Part shown: positions 47,601 to 59,600 of the stretch, in pieces | How the letters are laid out: each line of letters starts with the position of its first letter | How positions within the stretch are numbered: the stretch's first letter is position 1 | Assembly: GCA_023053575.1 (NCBI GenBank) | Contig: JAKZAP010000007.1 | Location: forward strand, 24,453,464-24,517,463 | Length of the DNA stretch: 64,000 nt | Origin: Branchinecta lynchi | Taxonomy: Eukaryota > Arthropoda > Branchiopoda > Anostraca > Branchinectidae | Direction: 5' to 3' | Position numbers and translations under genes: made by a program | The notes under the pieces: generated by a model | Databases searched by the model: none | What the model was told of the DNA's origin: nothing | What the model saw: only the letters and a program-made list of their open reading frames with translations

Positions 47601-50600
47601 CGGTCAGGGAGCAGTGGACGACATGGTGCGCTGGTTGGGCCTTGTTGTCCATGATTTTTGAAAGTGATGACGAAACATTCAAAGGGAACACTTGCATCTT
47701 GAATTTTGAATTTCTCCGTCAATCATTGCACATGGGATCTAGGGATAATAGAAAAGGCAGAATAAGCAAGATGAGTCATCTAAAATATTTTTTAACCTTT
47801 CATAGTTATTCCTACGTCTATCCCCAGCTACTGTTTTTGTGCCCGGTACCACATAAAACTCATGTACTTTTATTCTTACTTTCATGTTTAGCCTTAGAGT
47901 TCCTCAAGTCCAAGCACGACCCTAAGCTGTTCTATCGGTACATTGGACCCATTCTCGCCGCTATACCCGAAGAAGCAGTCAACGCGCTGGTGGGTGAAGG
48001 CCGACGGGTCGACCCGTCCAAACTCCTACCCAGCCTGACGTCATCAGTGGCCGAGGGAAGTGCGGATATTGTAAGTCAGTTCATGCATTTTGTCGAGGTA
48101 TTGTAGTTATATGTAAACCAAAGGTTATTTATTAACGCCAAAAGCCCTTGTGGCATGGTTAATCTCGATGTAGGACACGCTAACGATATACCTTGCCCCA
48201 ATAAGCTAAACAGCTTCAGTGTTCAAAGATACAGAAAAATAACTAACCTCCAATACATTAATTCCCAATAAAGAATTTGCAGCAATGTAATCCAATAAAC
48301 ATCCTTTTTTTCCCAACTAACCTTACAAAAATCTGCAGAAAATATCCAAACTAGCCAACCTAACCAAACTAACGAAATCTTTATCCTAACAACACTGTAC
48401 AAAGTTTTCCCTATAAAGCTTAAAGTTAACTGCAGTATTTGCTACTCGGATTACACTTACCTCTACGCAGATAAGATTAATACCAAATAGAGATAAGATG
48501 AATCTGAGTAGCAAATACTGCAGTTCACTTAAATCTTTATACGGAGTAACTTTTTACAGTGAACTTTGTATCCCTCAAAATAATCTTCACCCATTCCTTC
48601 TCTTTATCCTAACAACTTTGTATCCCTCAAAATAATTTCCACACATTTCTCCTTTTTATCCGAACAACTTTTTATCCCTCAAAATAATCTCCACCCATTC
48701 CTCCTCTTTATCCTAACAACTTTTTATCCCTCAAAATAATCTCCACCCATTTCTCCATTTCCAGACACCTCAGACAAATATCCTGCCTCAACCATTTTAA
48801 CTCCTTATAACGAATAAGCAGTAAATCAAATTTCTTTCTTCAGACATCGGACAAGAATAGGGACTAATCTTCAGCTTCACCCCTGCCCGTTTATTTGCAT
48901 GGGAAATTCGAGAGCCTATACAAAAGCAACAGGTGACAGAAACAAAAAAATCCTCGTTGGGCGGTATTGGTCTCAGGATTAGTACCCGTAATCTTCATTT
49001 ATCAAGAGCGACGCGCCAAAGGCCGTTACAGTGGAAAGACAGGAAACTCCCTAGGGGGTGGACTGTCGTTAAAACGTTTCGGTTTGACATTCGTTGCGAT
49101 TTTGTGCAGTTGACAAAATTGCTCTGGATCCACTTTATTTTTGGTTTTGTTTATTCTGATTATTTTTTATTCATTTTACATTGCACCAACACCGGCAAAA
49201 ATTGACTCCCCTCCGAATCTGAAAGGGAGTCCCTTTTGATGATGGTGATGATAATCGGAGCATTCCCTGTCTCCGTATTCTCCCCGAGAATACGGGGAGT
49301 GAGTCCCGGGACAAAGAAAAACGCCGTGACTCCTCAAGTGGAGTCCTCGGTGAACGGCGAGAGGACCCGGAGGTTGGACGAAGTCCGAACCCTAGATAGC
49401 GGACAGCTCGATTATCCACGACGCGATTTCGGCGGAGTTCCCTGTCTTTCCCACTGCTACGGTCTTTGTCGAGAGGCACAGCTCGTAAACCACTACAGTC
49501 TCCAGATCGAAGTGGTCTGCAGGATCTGTGATCCCGCTCGAAGAAATGTTTTTTCGAAGCAGTTCACTTCCTAACGTCAGGGGTTGTTGGGGTGAAATAA
49601 TAAGCGTATTCTTGCCGGTCCCTGAGGACTCTCTACGTTTTTGTTTGTCCCAGGGATTGATCACGACGGAAGGGAAATGCTCCGATTATCATCTCCATCG
49701 TCAAAAGGGACTCCCTTTCAGATTCGGAGGGGAATCAGTTCCGGCTGGTGTTGGCGCAATGTAAAACTAATTAAAATAGTTAGAATAAACAAAACGGAAA
49801 ATAATGTGGATCCAGACTAATTTCGTCAACTTGCCATTTTTTTTTTCGAACGAAATCCATTTTGGAAGCATTCCCCGTGTTCTCGTTGTTTTCTGGACGA
49901 GGAGTCCGCGTGGAGCGACTCCCTCTATTCTCGCCGTTCCCCTTGATTCCCTGAGGAGTACTCGTGGAACGGCGAGAATACACCTAATGTCAGAATTTGG
50001 ATAACATTTATCACGTGAATGTGCATCCTTGTGTTGTATGCTGTGTGTGAAACTAAGGTTTGAAGCCAAGCTGACCATTCGTTACGAAAGAAATAGAAAA
50101 CCGTGATTTTCGTTTTTTTTTATAGATTAGCTAATTATCCCTCCAGGATGATGTGCGAGGGATATATCTAAATTCGGATATTTCGGTTGCACTTCCGGCA
50201 AACCGTCCTCAGCGAAAGACAAACAACTAAATCATAAAATCCAACACAATACCAACAGAAAAGTGATGCGGAACCAACAAAACATACAACGATATGTAAC
50301 TAAAAAACAGAAGAAGGATGCTGATTAAAACGACACAAAAATTCAAATAAAATAACGAATATTAAAATGTGCGTGCTAAAAGTGCATATGTACAAATCTT
50401 TGATTATTTTACAATTCTGAATTCTGTTTCTGTTTACAATTTACCAATTCCCTGGGAAAGCGCAGAAGCTTTCACCCAGCCATTATATAATCCTTCTCTT
50501 TGCCCATCACTGTACAAATAATTTCACAGAACTAAAACTCTTCTCAAATCTCTTCTCTTCTCAATATCCGAATTTAGATTTTTCCCTCGCACATCATCCT

Positions 50601-53600
50601 AGAGGGATAATTAGCTGATCAATAAAAAAACCGAAAATCACGGTTTCCTATTTCTTTTGTGTGAAACATAACACGTGTGATATGTTAAACATAACACAAA
50701 GCTCCGAATGTCGAATTTGTCAAAGAATAAGGAGCATAATTACACCAAGGCTCCTGTCTCTAAACTCTTAAAGGACACCTGAACAATGAAACCATGCTTG
50801 AACACACCATGGTGAATGCATTTACAGACATGGCCACGGAGATCATTCTTCTCCTGAGCGTGAAGTTTTCAAAATAGTGATGTTCGTTTCTGGAGGTTTA
50901 CACTTGCGGACTCCAAGACAAAAAGCGCAATTCATTCAAATTTTGTACAGCGCTGGCCGCGTCGTATTGGAATTTCTTCTAGATATACGTTTGGGCTTAA
51001 CTGGTTAAAAAATATTCCAGAAGAAGGGTTGATTGGAGACATTTGTTCATTTCTAAAATTGTTCGGTACTGAAATAAGGACAGGTACAAAATGGAGCAAA
51101 AATTGTAGCTTGGAAACACTATTTCGTATTTGGATTGGGTTTTCTGCAGGCAATGTTAACGGAAGTCATACAGATCGGGATGATACTTGGTACTCTTCAT
51201 TCAGGTGTCCTTTAACGACGAAGAAGATGAAAATTAGAACAGGGGTCGTTCCCGTTGTTTTTTGCGCCGGTTTCTGTTTCGCGAAAAGAGGAGTGTTGGT
51301 TCTGACCTCCAAACACTTGGTGACATTCATATTTATTTATTTATTTATTTATTCATTTATTTCCCTCAGAACTGAGGAGTACAAAATAATGTATAAAAAA
51401 GAACCATGCCTAAACCATCTGGTCCATTGATTAACACATAAATACTATAAAAAATACACACGATGTCGACAACTAAGTTACAATTATGTACGCACTATTT
51501 TATTCACTTGTTAAAAAATGGGTACAGGTTGTGGGTTTGGAGGGCTACCAAAGCTTTTTTATAATAGTTTGTCATCTTTTTCCTCAAAATTAGGACTGGG
51601 TCTTTTACTTTAAAATTGGAAACCAACTGTGAATTACTGAAAGAAATGGGGAACCCAAGGAGAAATTTGGAAAATTTGAAATAAGAAATTTTTATAGCAG
51701 ATATGTCGCAAATTCGAAAATTTTCTACGATTGTTGCAGCAAAAAGAACATGAGGTAAAGCAACAGCGGTGAACAATGACCCGAGGATGTCTTTCCTGTA
51801 TCGCCCACCGAATTAAGAGGCCAAATGCCTTGCGAAATTATCGGAATTCAGTTTCTTATTATACTAGGCTGCAGCTGTTATTCGATACCTCGATTTTTGT
51901 ATCAAGAAACAAGAAACGATGGATCCCGCCGTTCACCACCTCCTCCTCACGCTGCTAGTGAAGAACAACCCCAGCAAGGTCTTGAACTATCTGGAAAACC
52001 AAGGTAAATCTTGATTCTCTTTGGGATTCCAAACGACGGTTATGAAATTTTTAATTTGCTTCAGTCATTTATCTTCCCGTCTCTCTTTGGCAGAGCAAAA
52101 TAACACTAGCGAGTAGAGCCAAGACCTATGGTTTCCATGCTTTGCAGACGGGCCATACTCGTAGCGCTACCAACTACGCTTGCAGCATTTAAAGCGAGGC
52201 AAACTTGCGGGTTTAGAAATTTCTAGTAAAGCAAAGGTGCGGTCTGCTCACACCAAGGAAACAATGGTGACTGTATCATTTTTTTGCAAAATTCAGAATA
52301 TGAAATTATCGGACCAGCGTGGGTGAACGACTAAATGAGTTTCAGTAGGGATGTTCTCTATCGCTAGTGATGCTAGTATCGCGGCTATTCGAATGTTAGT
52401 CAGTTCTGTCAAGTCTTGGCGCTACTCCTTGTTGTTATTTGCTCTGCTCTGTGACTTTTGGTCGGAAAAAAACAGTTGCATCAGCGCGTATGAAACTAGG
52501 TCCTTTTCTCCAACTATATCCACTAGAAATCGTCCCCTTAATTTTTGTACGCCTCAGCTTTTATGCTTCGTTCTTATGGCACTTGCAGCTCCGCTCAAGT
52601 GCCATACATCGATAACTTTTTGGTCTGTCTGTCAGGCCACTCATCTCGAGTTAGGGTACTTCCAGAAGTGCTAGGACGATGAACCTTTGCAGGCCTATCA
52701 GGGACCCGACCAAACTAATTTGGAAATAGTCACTTCCCGATCTCGACCACCGTGGGGGGAGTGAAGGAAGGGGAATCCAGAATAGTGACCTAATTTTTAC
52801 TTTTGAACGGGGAATTGGATCTGAATGAAACTTGATATTTGGAAAGAAGATCCCGGATCCAACTTTCCCCGGATCCGGGAGTCTGGAAACTAGGAACAAG
52901 GGTAGAAAAAGGACAATGTCAGGATGTGGTATCGATTCGACGTCCTCTTTGGTGGCCGCATCACGCACTAGATCACACCGCCATTCTTGCTTGTGCTTAG
53001 AGCCGAATGCAGGAACAAGTACAGTTTAAGGATTTTGGCAACACATGCGAAACTAAACTTTTATTTGATTGTGTTCTGCCTTTTCCCAAGAAAGTGAGCT
53101 ACTTCTGTCTCTTTTTGTACTCTGGGCCAAATGAGGTCAAAGTAGCCTAATTATATTTTGATACTGTTCCAGATTAATAATAATGATAATAATAATAATT
53201 TATTTGTAACCCACTGCACAAAACAAGGTGAGGATAGTGGAGTAAAGAAGAGAAAGAAACAAATAAACAACTGAAGAAACACTAATACAACAAAATAAAC
53301 ACACAAAATCAACAGAGCAAACGGATGAGCCCGTGATATGGAGTAAGCGGTTCATACGCTTGTCCAGATAAATTGAAGCTCCTGGAGTTTTGCCGTTATA
53401 TCAGGGGCTTTGTATTTTCGGATTATTTTCCGATTTCGGTACGATATAGGCAAATAAAGCAGGTATTTACAGTATTTATAGTAGCGTGTACGTAGTTTAC
53501 GTATGTCACTCTTTTTCGATAAAATAAAAGTCCCAGAAAGATAGAGTATAGAGTGATCGCAAAAAACTGAATACAAAGAAACTGATTGGGACTCCGAAAC

Positions 53601-56600
53601 AGAAACTTCCAGTTCCTTCAGTTTGAATAGTTGTACAGACCCAAACAATCGCTTCCCTGATCCGGCCATCGTGGGGGGAGCGGAGGGATGGGGTGTTGAG
53701 AAACTAGTAACATACATAAGTTTGGAACGGGTAATCGGACATGCACAAAACTTGACAAGTATCAAGAAAAAGTGTTTCAGATATTCAGTTTCAAATCGGA
53801 CCGGATCCGATAACTGGTGCGGTGGACCTGGAGGGGGATCCGGAAATCCCGTTGATTGCGAATTAAGGTACTTCCAGATGTGCTAGGACGATGAAACTTG
53901 GCTTGGAGACTTGCCAAGATTGGCTTAGAAATTGTCACTTCTCAGATCCAACCATCCCTTGAAAGAACTAATTCTAATCGCAAAGTACAAAAAATACTTT
54001 TAATCAAAATATACATTTTCATGATCCCATCAGCCCATGATCGTTTTTGCCTTAAGGGTTTCGCTCAAGAATGAATTTAGTAAAAAAAATTAGTAGAAAA
54101 GTAAAAAAAAATACATTTGACCAAACCATGTATATTCGTGATCCCCAAGGGCCCATGATCATTTGTCTCAAGACTTTTGCTTACAAGTTAATTCCTTAAA
54201 GTACAAAGTATGAGCAAAATATATATTTTTATGATCCCAAATGAGCTTATCATCATTTGCGCTTCAAGAATGTTCGTTAGGGATGAACCTCTAGTGCCCT
54301 TAAAGTGCGCATCGTCATAGCCAAATGCGAAAATAAAATAGTTTTTACGAACGATACATGCTCGTGACTTCCAAGGACCACTTTTGTTCCTTGTCATGAT
54401 AAATGATTTGGCAACAACACTGGACAACTGTTGGAAGTATGTCGATGACTTGTCACTCATTGAATGCTGTCGGAAAAACCTCCCAAGCAGTGCAGGTTCA
54501 CTAATGAATGATATATGTCAAGAGGCAAAGGTGGACAGAATGACTGTCAACTGCGACAAATCTGTAAGTTTAACCATTTCTTTTTTAAAATCCACGCCAG
54601 TTTTTAACCCAATTATTCCCAGCGCTAGTCACGTGACCGAAATCAAACTACTTGGTGTCCATATAACTTCAGATTTGAAGTGGAACAAGCACGTCGATGG
54701 CATGTTAAAGAAAACCAATTTGGCCATCAGATCTCTAAAGTTGCTGGCTCGCCATGGAATCCCTGCCCCACACCTCCTACGCATTTATTTTTCTTTTATT
54801 CGTTCGACACTCGAGTACTGCTGCCCTGTATGGCATTTTGGACTGACGAGGGAACAGTCTGACCGGGTTGAGAGGGTGCAATACCGTGCCCTCCTAGTAA
54901 TTTCAAAAGCCCCGAAAGTACCATACATATCCCTCCTTAATCAGTTTCAACTTCAAACCCTTCACTCCCGTCGTTTAAAACTCTCCCTATCTTTTGGACA
55001 TAAAATCCTGTCGAGCCCCATTCACCGAAATATCCTCCCGCCCCAACATGAACCGGCTCGGTTAAGGCCAAGCAGGTCCATTGCAGAGCCTGTACCGAAA
55101 CTTCAACCTGTGACTGCTTCACATGCTCGTTATGAGCTTAGTTTTGTGCCCTCGTTTGTTAAGTTGTTTAATGCCGGGTCGATTTTTTAGTCTGTAAAAT
55201 AGTTATCAATTGTATATATTGTATTTTTGTGCATGTTATTTTTGGCTCATCGATTGACATACATGTTGACAACAAAAACTAATAATCGGCTCTGTCCGTC
55301 ACATGTTTTTCGAATAAAGTGAATTGAATTGAATTGACCCATGATCATTCTTATCTGAACGGCTCTGCTTACAAATGGTCACAGCCAGAATTGATGAACT
55401 CCTACTTTCATCCTCTGACCCAGCCTAGCAAGTGCCATATGAGCTTCCAGCTCTTGTTGTATTTACTTGTAAGGAACCGATCGCAGAATTCTTGCTCGCT
55501 TTGTCGAAGAAGCGAAAATGTATGACAAATCGCAGAACTCTGCGGCGAGTGGCTCATAGAAAATCCCGCTTTTTGTTTTCTTTTGCATTTGATGTAGAGG
55601 AAATGCCCTCCCAGTTAGGGAAAAAGGAAATATATAGGGGAAAATAGGGTGTGGTGGCCCTTACTTCTGCCCTACGCGTGGGGAGATTAAAATAAAATGT
55701 ATTCCTTTATATGCGAATGTGATGCATAAGATGCGAATGCAATGAGGTGAAAGGGCTAAAGGAAGAAATCTATGAAAGGGAAATCTAGGATGGCTATTAA
55801 AGCTAAGTGAGGAGAAATATTTCGGGGTTTAGTAACAAATTTGTGCAAGGTTCATTCGAGTTGGTTCATATACTATGGTATCTGATTCCACGGTAGCTGG
55901 CTCGGTAGCTGGATCTTCATTTCTTCGGTCTAGCAGCTACCGTGGCATCTGATACTGATGTTTCTTTGCAAAACTGCAATTGCCGAATTACGCTTTTAGG
56001 GTTCACCCCAAAATAAATACTTAAATCTACTCACATCACAAGTGTCAGACACAAATTTGACAAAAACCCAGGCTCTTGTGTTGATGATGATAAAAGTGAA
56101 ATGACTTGTTCAGATACCACAGTCAGTTACTACGGTCAACTGACCAGCTATTCAGTAACTCCCGGAGGACTTCTGATCGTGGTATCAGGTACCTCGGTAA
56201 CTGCAAAAACGACTTTAGACCGTGGTATCAGATACCATGTTATCTTGAAAACGCAAGTATATTATTTCCCTCAGAACTGAGGACGTCAGAAACTACATGC
56301 CTAGAAACTACACTATATGTATGGTACACGCTACATACAACTGTTATTTTTTCTCGATTCTTACTCGTGTTACTAGCCTTGTGCTGTTATTGTCTAAACA
56401 AGATAAATGGATTGATATAGACAATAGTGCTTAGTGCTACCTAGCGGGCATGCATAGATAGCAAATAAATATAAATAATAATACATAGATGGCACTTTAC
56501 ACAAGGGACTTATACCGTGAATTTAGAGTTCTAAATATATTTGCAAAAACTGTTTCTGGTTTGTCACGGTCAAGTCCCTTGTGTAAAGTGCCATCTGTAT

Positions 56601-59600
56601 ATTATTATTAATTTCCGTGACATGGAGATGTGAACTGGTTAGATGAATTTGCCTTCGGGCGGGATCACTGTTCCTATGACCGGCTTCTACCAGACTATTG
56701 TAGTGGTTAGCGAACTCTGTCCACAAGCCCCTCGGTAGCTCAAATGGTAAGAGCTGCCTTGTAAGCGGAGGGTCCTGGGTTCAAATCCCGGCTGAGGAGC
56801 ATTTTTGTCTTTCAGTTTACTACTTATAAAAATTTGTAAATATTATGCATGTTCCAGGATCTGACCTGGAAGAGATTCCCTACTGCCTTCAAACGGCGCT
56901 TCGCATTTGTCTGCTTGAGGGACCCTCGCAAGACCTCGCAGTGATCTGGCTCTACAGACTGCTAGGACGATACGAAGAAGCCGTAGACAAGTCTCTGGCG
57001 ATTAACGCCGGCGACCTAGCGAAAGAGACAGCGAACTCGGTTGTGGATGATGATATCATGAAGAAGAGGCTATGGCTGAAAATCGGTAAGGCAAAGACAA
57101 TATTAAAAGACATGTCGTACTTTTATAGTAATTCATTCTACAGTAGTACCTCCATTCAATCTTGTTCCCGAGATTCTTCACTTCATGAGTGTATGCTGTC
57201 TCCTCTATACGCTGGTTATCACGCTTGCCACGATTGTTCTTTTAACGTAACGTATCATGCGCCCGATCATTGTTTCAGATGAGCTTATTCGTCTGTAGAC
57301 CAGTTATGCAGATTCTGCCAAGATCGTCCTCGAAGGCAAGGGACATGGAAAGAGGCTTATAAAAGCCGAAGCCGTGTGTAATTTTATGTAAGCATAGCTT
57401 AGTGTAAAGGGGTTAACTATTTCAAAACATGAGAGGAAGAACACTATTTAGTGCAAAGTGTCCTTAAAGCAGCTTTCACATTGATGCGGTGAGCTTTTCA
57501 CACTAAAGGCGTATTCTCGCCGTTCCCCGAGGACTCCTCGGGGAATCGAATGGAACGGCGAGAATAGAGGGAGTCACTCCACGCGGACTCCGCGTACAGA
57601 AACAGCGAGAACACGGGGACTGCTTCCAAAATGGATTTTGCTCGAAAAAAAAATATGCTGTTGACGAAATTAGTCTGGATCCGCTTTATTATTGGTTTTG
57701 TTTATTCTGATTGCTTTTAATTAATTTTATATTGCACTAAAACCAGCGAAAACTGATTCCCCTCCGAGTCTGAAAGGGAGTCCTTTCTGATGATGGTAAT
57801 GATAATCGGAGCATTCCCCGTCCGTGGGGACTCGCGAGAATACGGGGAGTGAGTCCCCGGGACAAACAAAAACGCGGGGACTCTTCAAGTGGAGTCCTCT
57901 GGGAACGGCGAGAATACGCCTTAAGCTACGCAATCTCTACGTCGTGCTTGCGTCGACGCAACGCAGAGCGTACGCGGACAAATAAAACATAACCATAGAA
58001 TATAATTAAGTTCTATTCTTGCGTTGCCTCGACGCGTACGCATCAGATTTGTCTTTGGCAAATGTAAGTTTTTAAAGAAAATCTAAAAAAAAAACATGCT
58101 GATGATGAAGAAAAACTTGCTGTTAGTGAAGGACCCCTCGCACTTTTCACTCTTCAGCTTACAGTATTTTAAAATATTTGACTACTTTAAAACAAGGCTG
58201 TGCTTTCAACAAATAACCGATGGTTTTGGCTGTTTTAAGCCTTTTCCGAGACCCGTTGGCTTATAGCGAATCAGGGAAACAATTTGCATAACCGGTTTTT
58301 CTGATGGAAAAACTTCTCGCAGACAACCGTCGACAGCGTGATACACATCGAAGTTAGCAAAACACGGCAAGTGAGAAAATCAGCGTGGTTTTGTCAGAGG
58401 GGTTAGAATGTACCGTACGAAATTGGGGTCTCAGGGTGTAGAAATATATGGAGTGATTATGGAAGTAGGTTGCGTTAGTATTGTAAGTAAGACAGGTACT
58501 TTAATTCTTCCGGTGCCTCTCACTCTTTCTTGAACGAGACTGCACATAAATAAAAAATTGTAAGTGAAGACTAGGGAGCCAAGCATGGAAACGCCACGGT
58601 GGGCGCTGAAGCTTTAAAGAACCCGTCGTACCAGTGCAACCTACTTCTGTGACTGCATTAGTTGATTCTTAAGCCGGGAGACCCAGACTTCATATGTTAC
58701 ATTCCGAACCCGCTAACAATACCTTACCAATCTGTGCGCTTTCCACGCGATTCACTAGTTTCCCTGCGCATTCTGCTCCCCACGAGTGTTTGAATGTCAT
58801 GCGTAAACCGGTTTTCTGAGTTTTGCCAAGTGTTTGCTAGTAGTCAATGGGTCTGGGAAAAGGCTTCAAACAGCCAACGCCGTGGATGATTTGTTAAAAG
58901 CAGAGCTCAGTTTTACAGTATCCAGATAGTTTTGGATATTGGAACATAAAACAGTAAATAGTGCAAGGTGAGATTTAAAGTCTCATAAGAACATTTGAGG
59001 GGGTGCTTGAGGTTTTTGTATACATTCTAAAGTTAAAAAATATTTGTAGTCACATATCTTAACTACGCAAGAATATTATTACTGACCCGAGCAAAATAAG
59101 GAGTAGCGCACATAACTATGCTTTCCCTGCTTTGGAAACGGGCCATACTCATAGCGCCGCCCACAACGCTTGCGGCATTTAAAGCGAGACGAAACTTTCG
59201 GGTTCAGAAATTTCTAGTGAAGCAACGGTGCGGCCTGCACATACCAAGAAAACAATGGAGGCTGTATCATTTTTTTGCGATGTTCAGAATATGAAGTTAT
59301 CCGAGCCGGCGCTGCTGGAAGACTGGTTGAGCTTCGGTAGGGACGTTCTATATCGCTAGTGGAGCTAGTGTGTTCGAGTCTGTGTCAGTTTGTCAAGTCT
59401 TGGCGCTACTCCATAGTGTTATTTTGCTCTGTTACTGACATTGGTGCTTTCGTGGCTAGGATAGAGCAGTTGAACTTGAACATCAAAGTATTATTCTCTG
59501 AATAAATATTTCTTCAGCCCAAACTGACTCGGAATCATTGTTGCAGTGTTATACGTATACGTCAGCTGAATTCCATTACAGCGATATTTCAGCCCTTCTT

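Larger units (their letters stand above)
43074..47891 (+). other. VPS18: VPS18 intron 10
   Basis: 4.8 kb: a family P MITE (43563-43856); a CR1-like LINE (about 43900-44900, minus); a short LINE end with (TAATC)n tail (44906-45030); a family E MITE split by a complete family F element (45108-46663); 46670-47480 unassigned; a family A LINE (47483-47720, minus); and 47730-47891 before the exon. Confidence 0.8.
48098..51906 (+). other. VPS18: VPS18 intron 11
   Basis: 3.8 kb: an inverted repeat (48428-48525); a 52-bp tandem array (48562-48765); an inverted pair of family G MITEs (about 49083-49375 and 49604-49987) with 49376-49600 unassigned between them; a MITE with long arms (50078-50665); 50670-51330 unassigned; the LINE J copy (51334-51700); and 51700-51906. 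Confidence 0.75.
52575..55458 (+). mobile_element. Family F element expanded by two LINE insertions
   Basis: 5' terminus ATGGCACTTGCAGCTCCGCT with hairpin at 52575; 3' terminus GCAAGTGCCATATGAGCTTC...TTGTT ending at 55458. Family modules are visible at 52630-52860, 53630-54390 and 55336-55458. 52860-53170 contains a CCGGATCC inverted repeat (near 52850-52880) and otherwise nothing recognised. Confidence 0.65.
52004..56857 (+). other. VPS18: VPS18 intron 12
   Basis: 4.9 kb: a family E MITE (52091-52446); a family F element opened at 52575 and closed at 55458, containing a family A LINE (53190-53630) and a second LINE (54391-55335); 55460-55855 unassigned; a family H-like MITE (55860-56265); and the inverted-repeat/tRNA-like composite (56481-56801), which ends 56 bp before exon 13. 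Confidence 0.8.

Noticed and set aside
48071..48076. GTAAGT at 48071 as the only donor of exon 11
   Set aside because: Using it alone deletes VSQFMHFVE, which aligns with conserved VPS18 residues; kept only as an alternative.
48562..48765. CRISPR array
   Set aside because: Units are contiguous with no unique spacers and the DNA is eukaryotic.
56727..56801. Functional tRNA-Thr gene
   Set aside because: The anticodon arm lacks three bases, and the unit plus its flank is repeated in reverse nearby; better explained as a tRNA-derived repeat.
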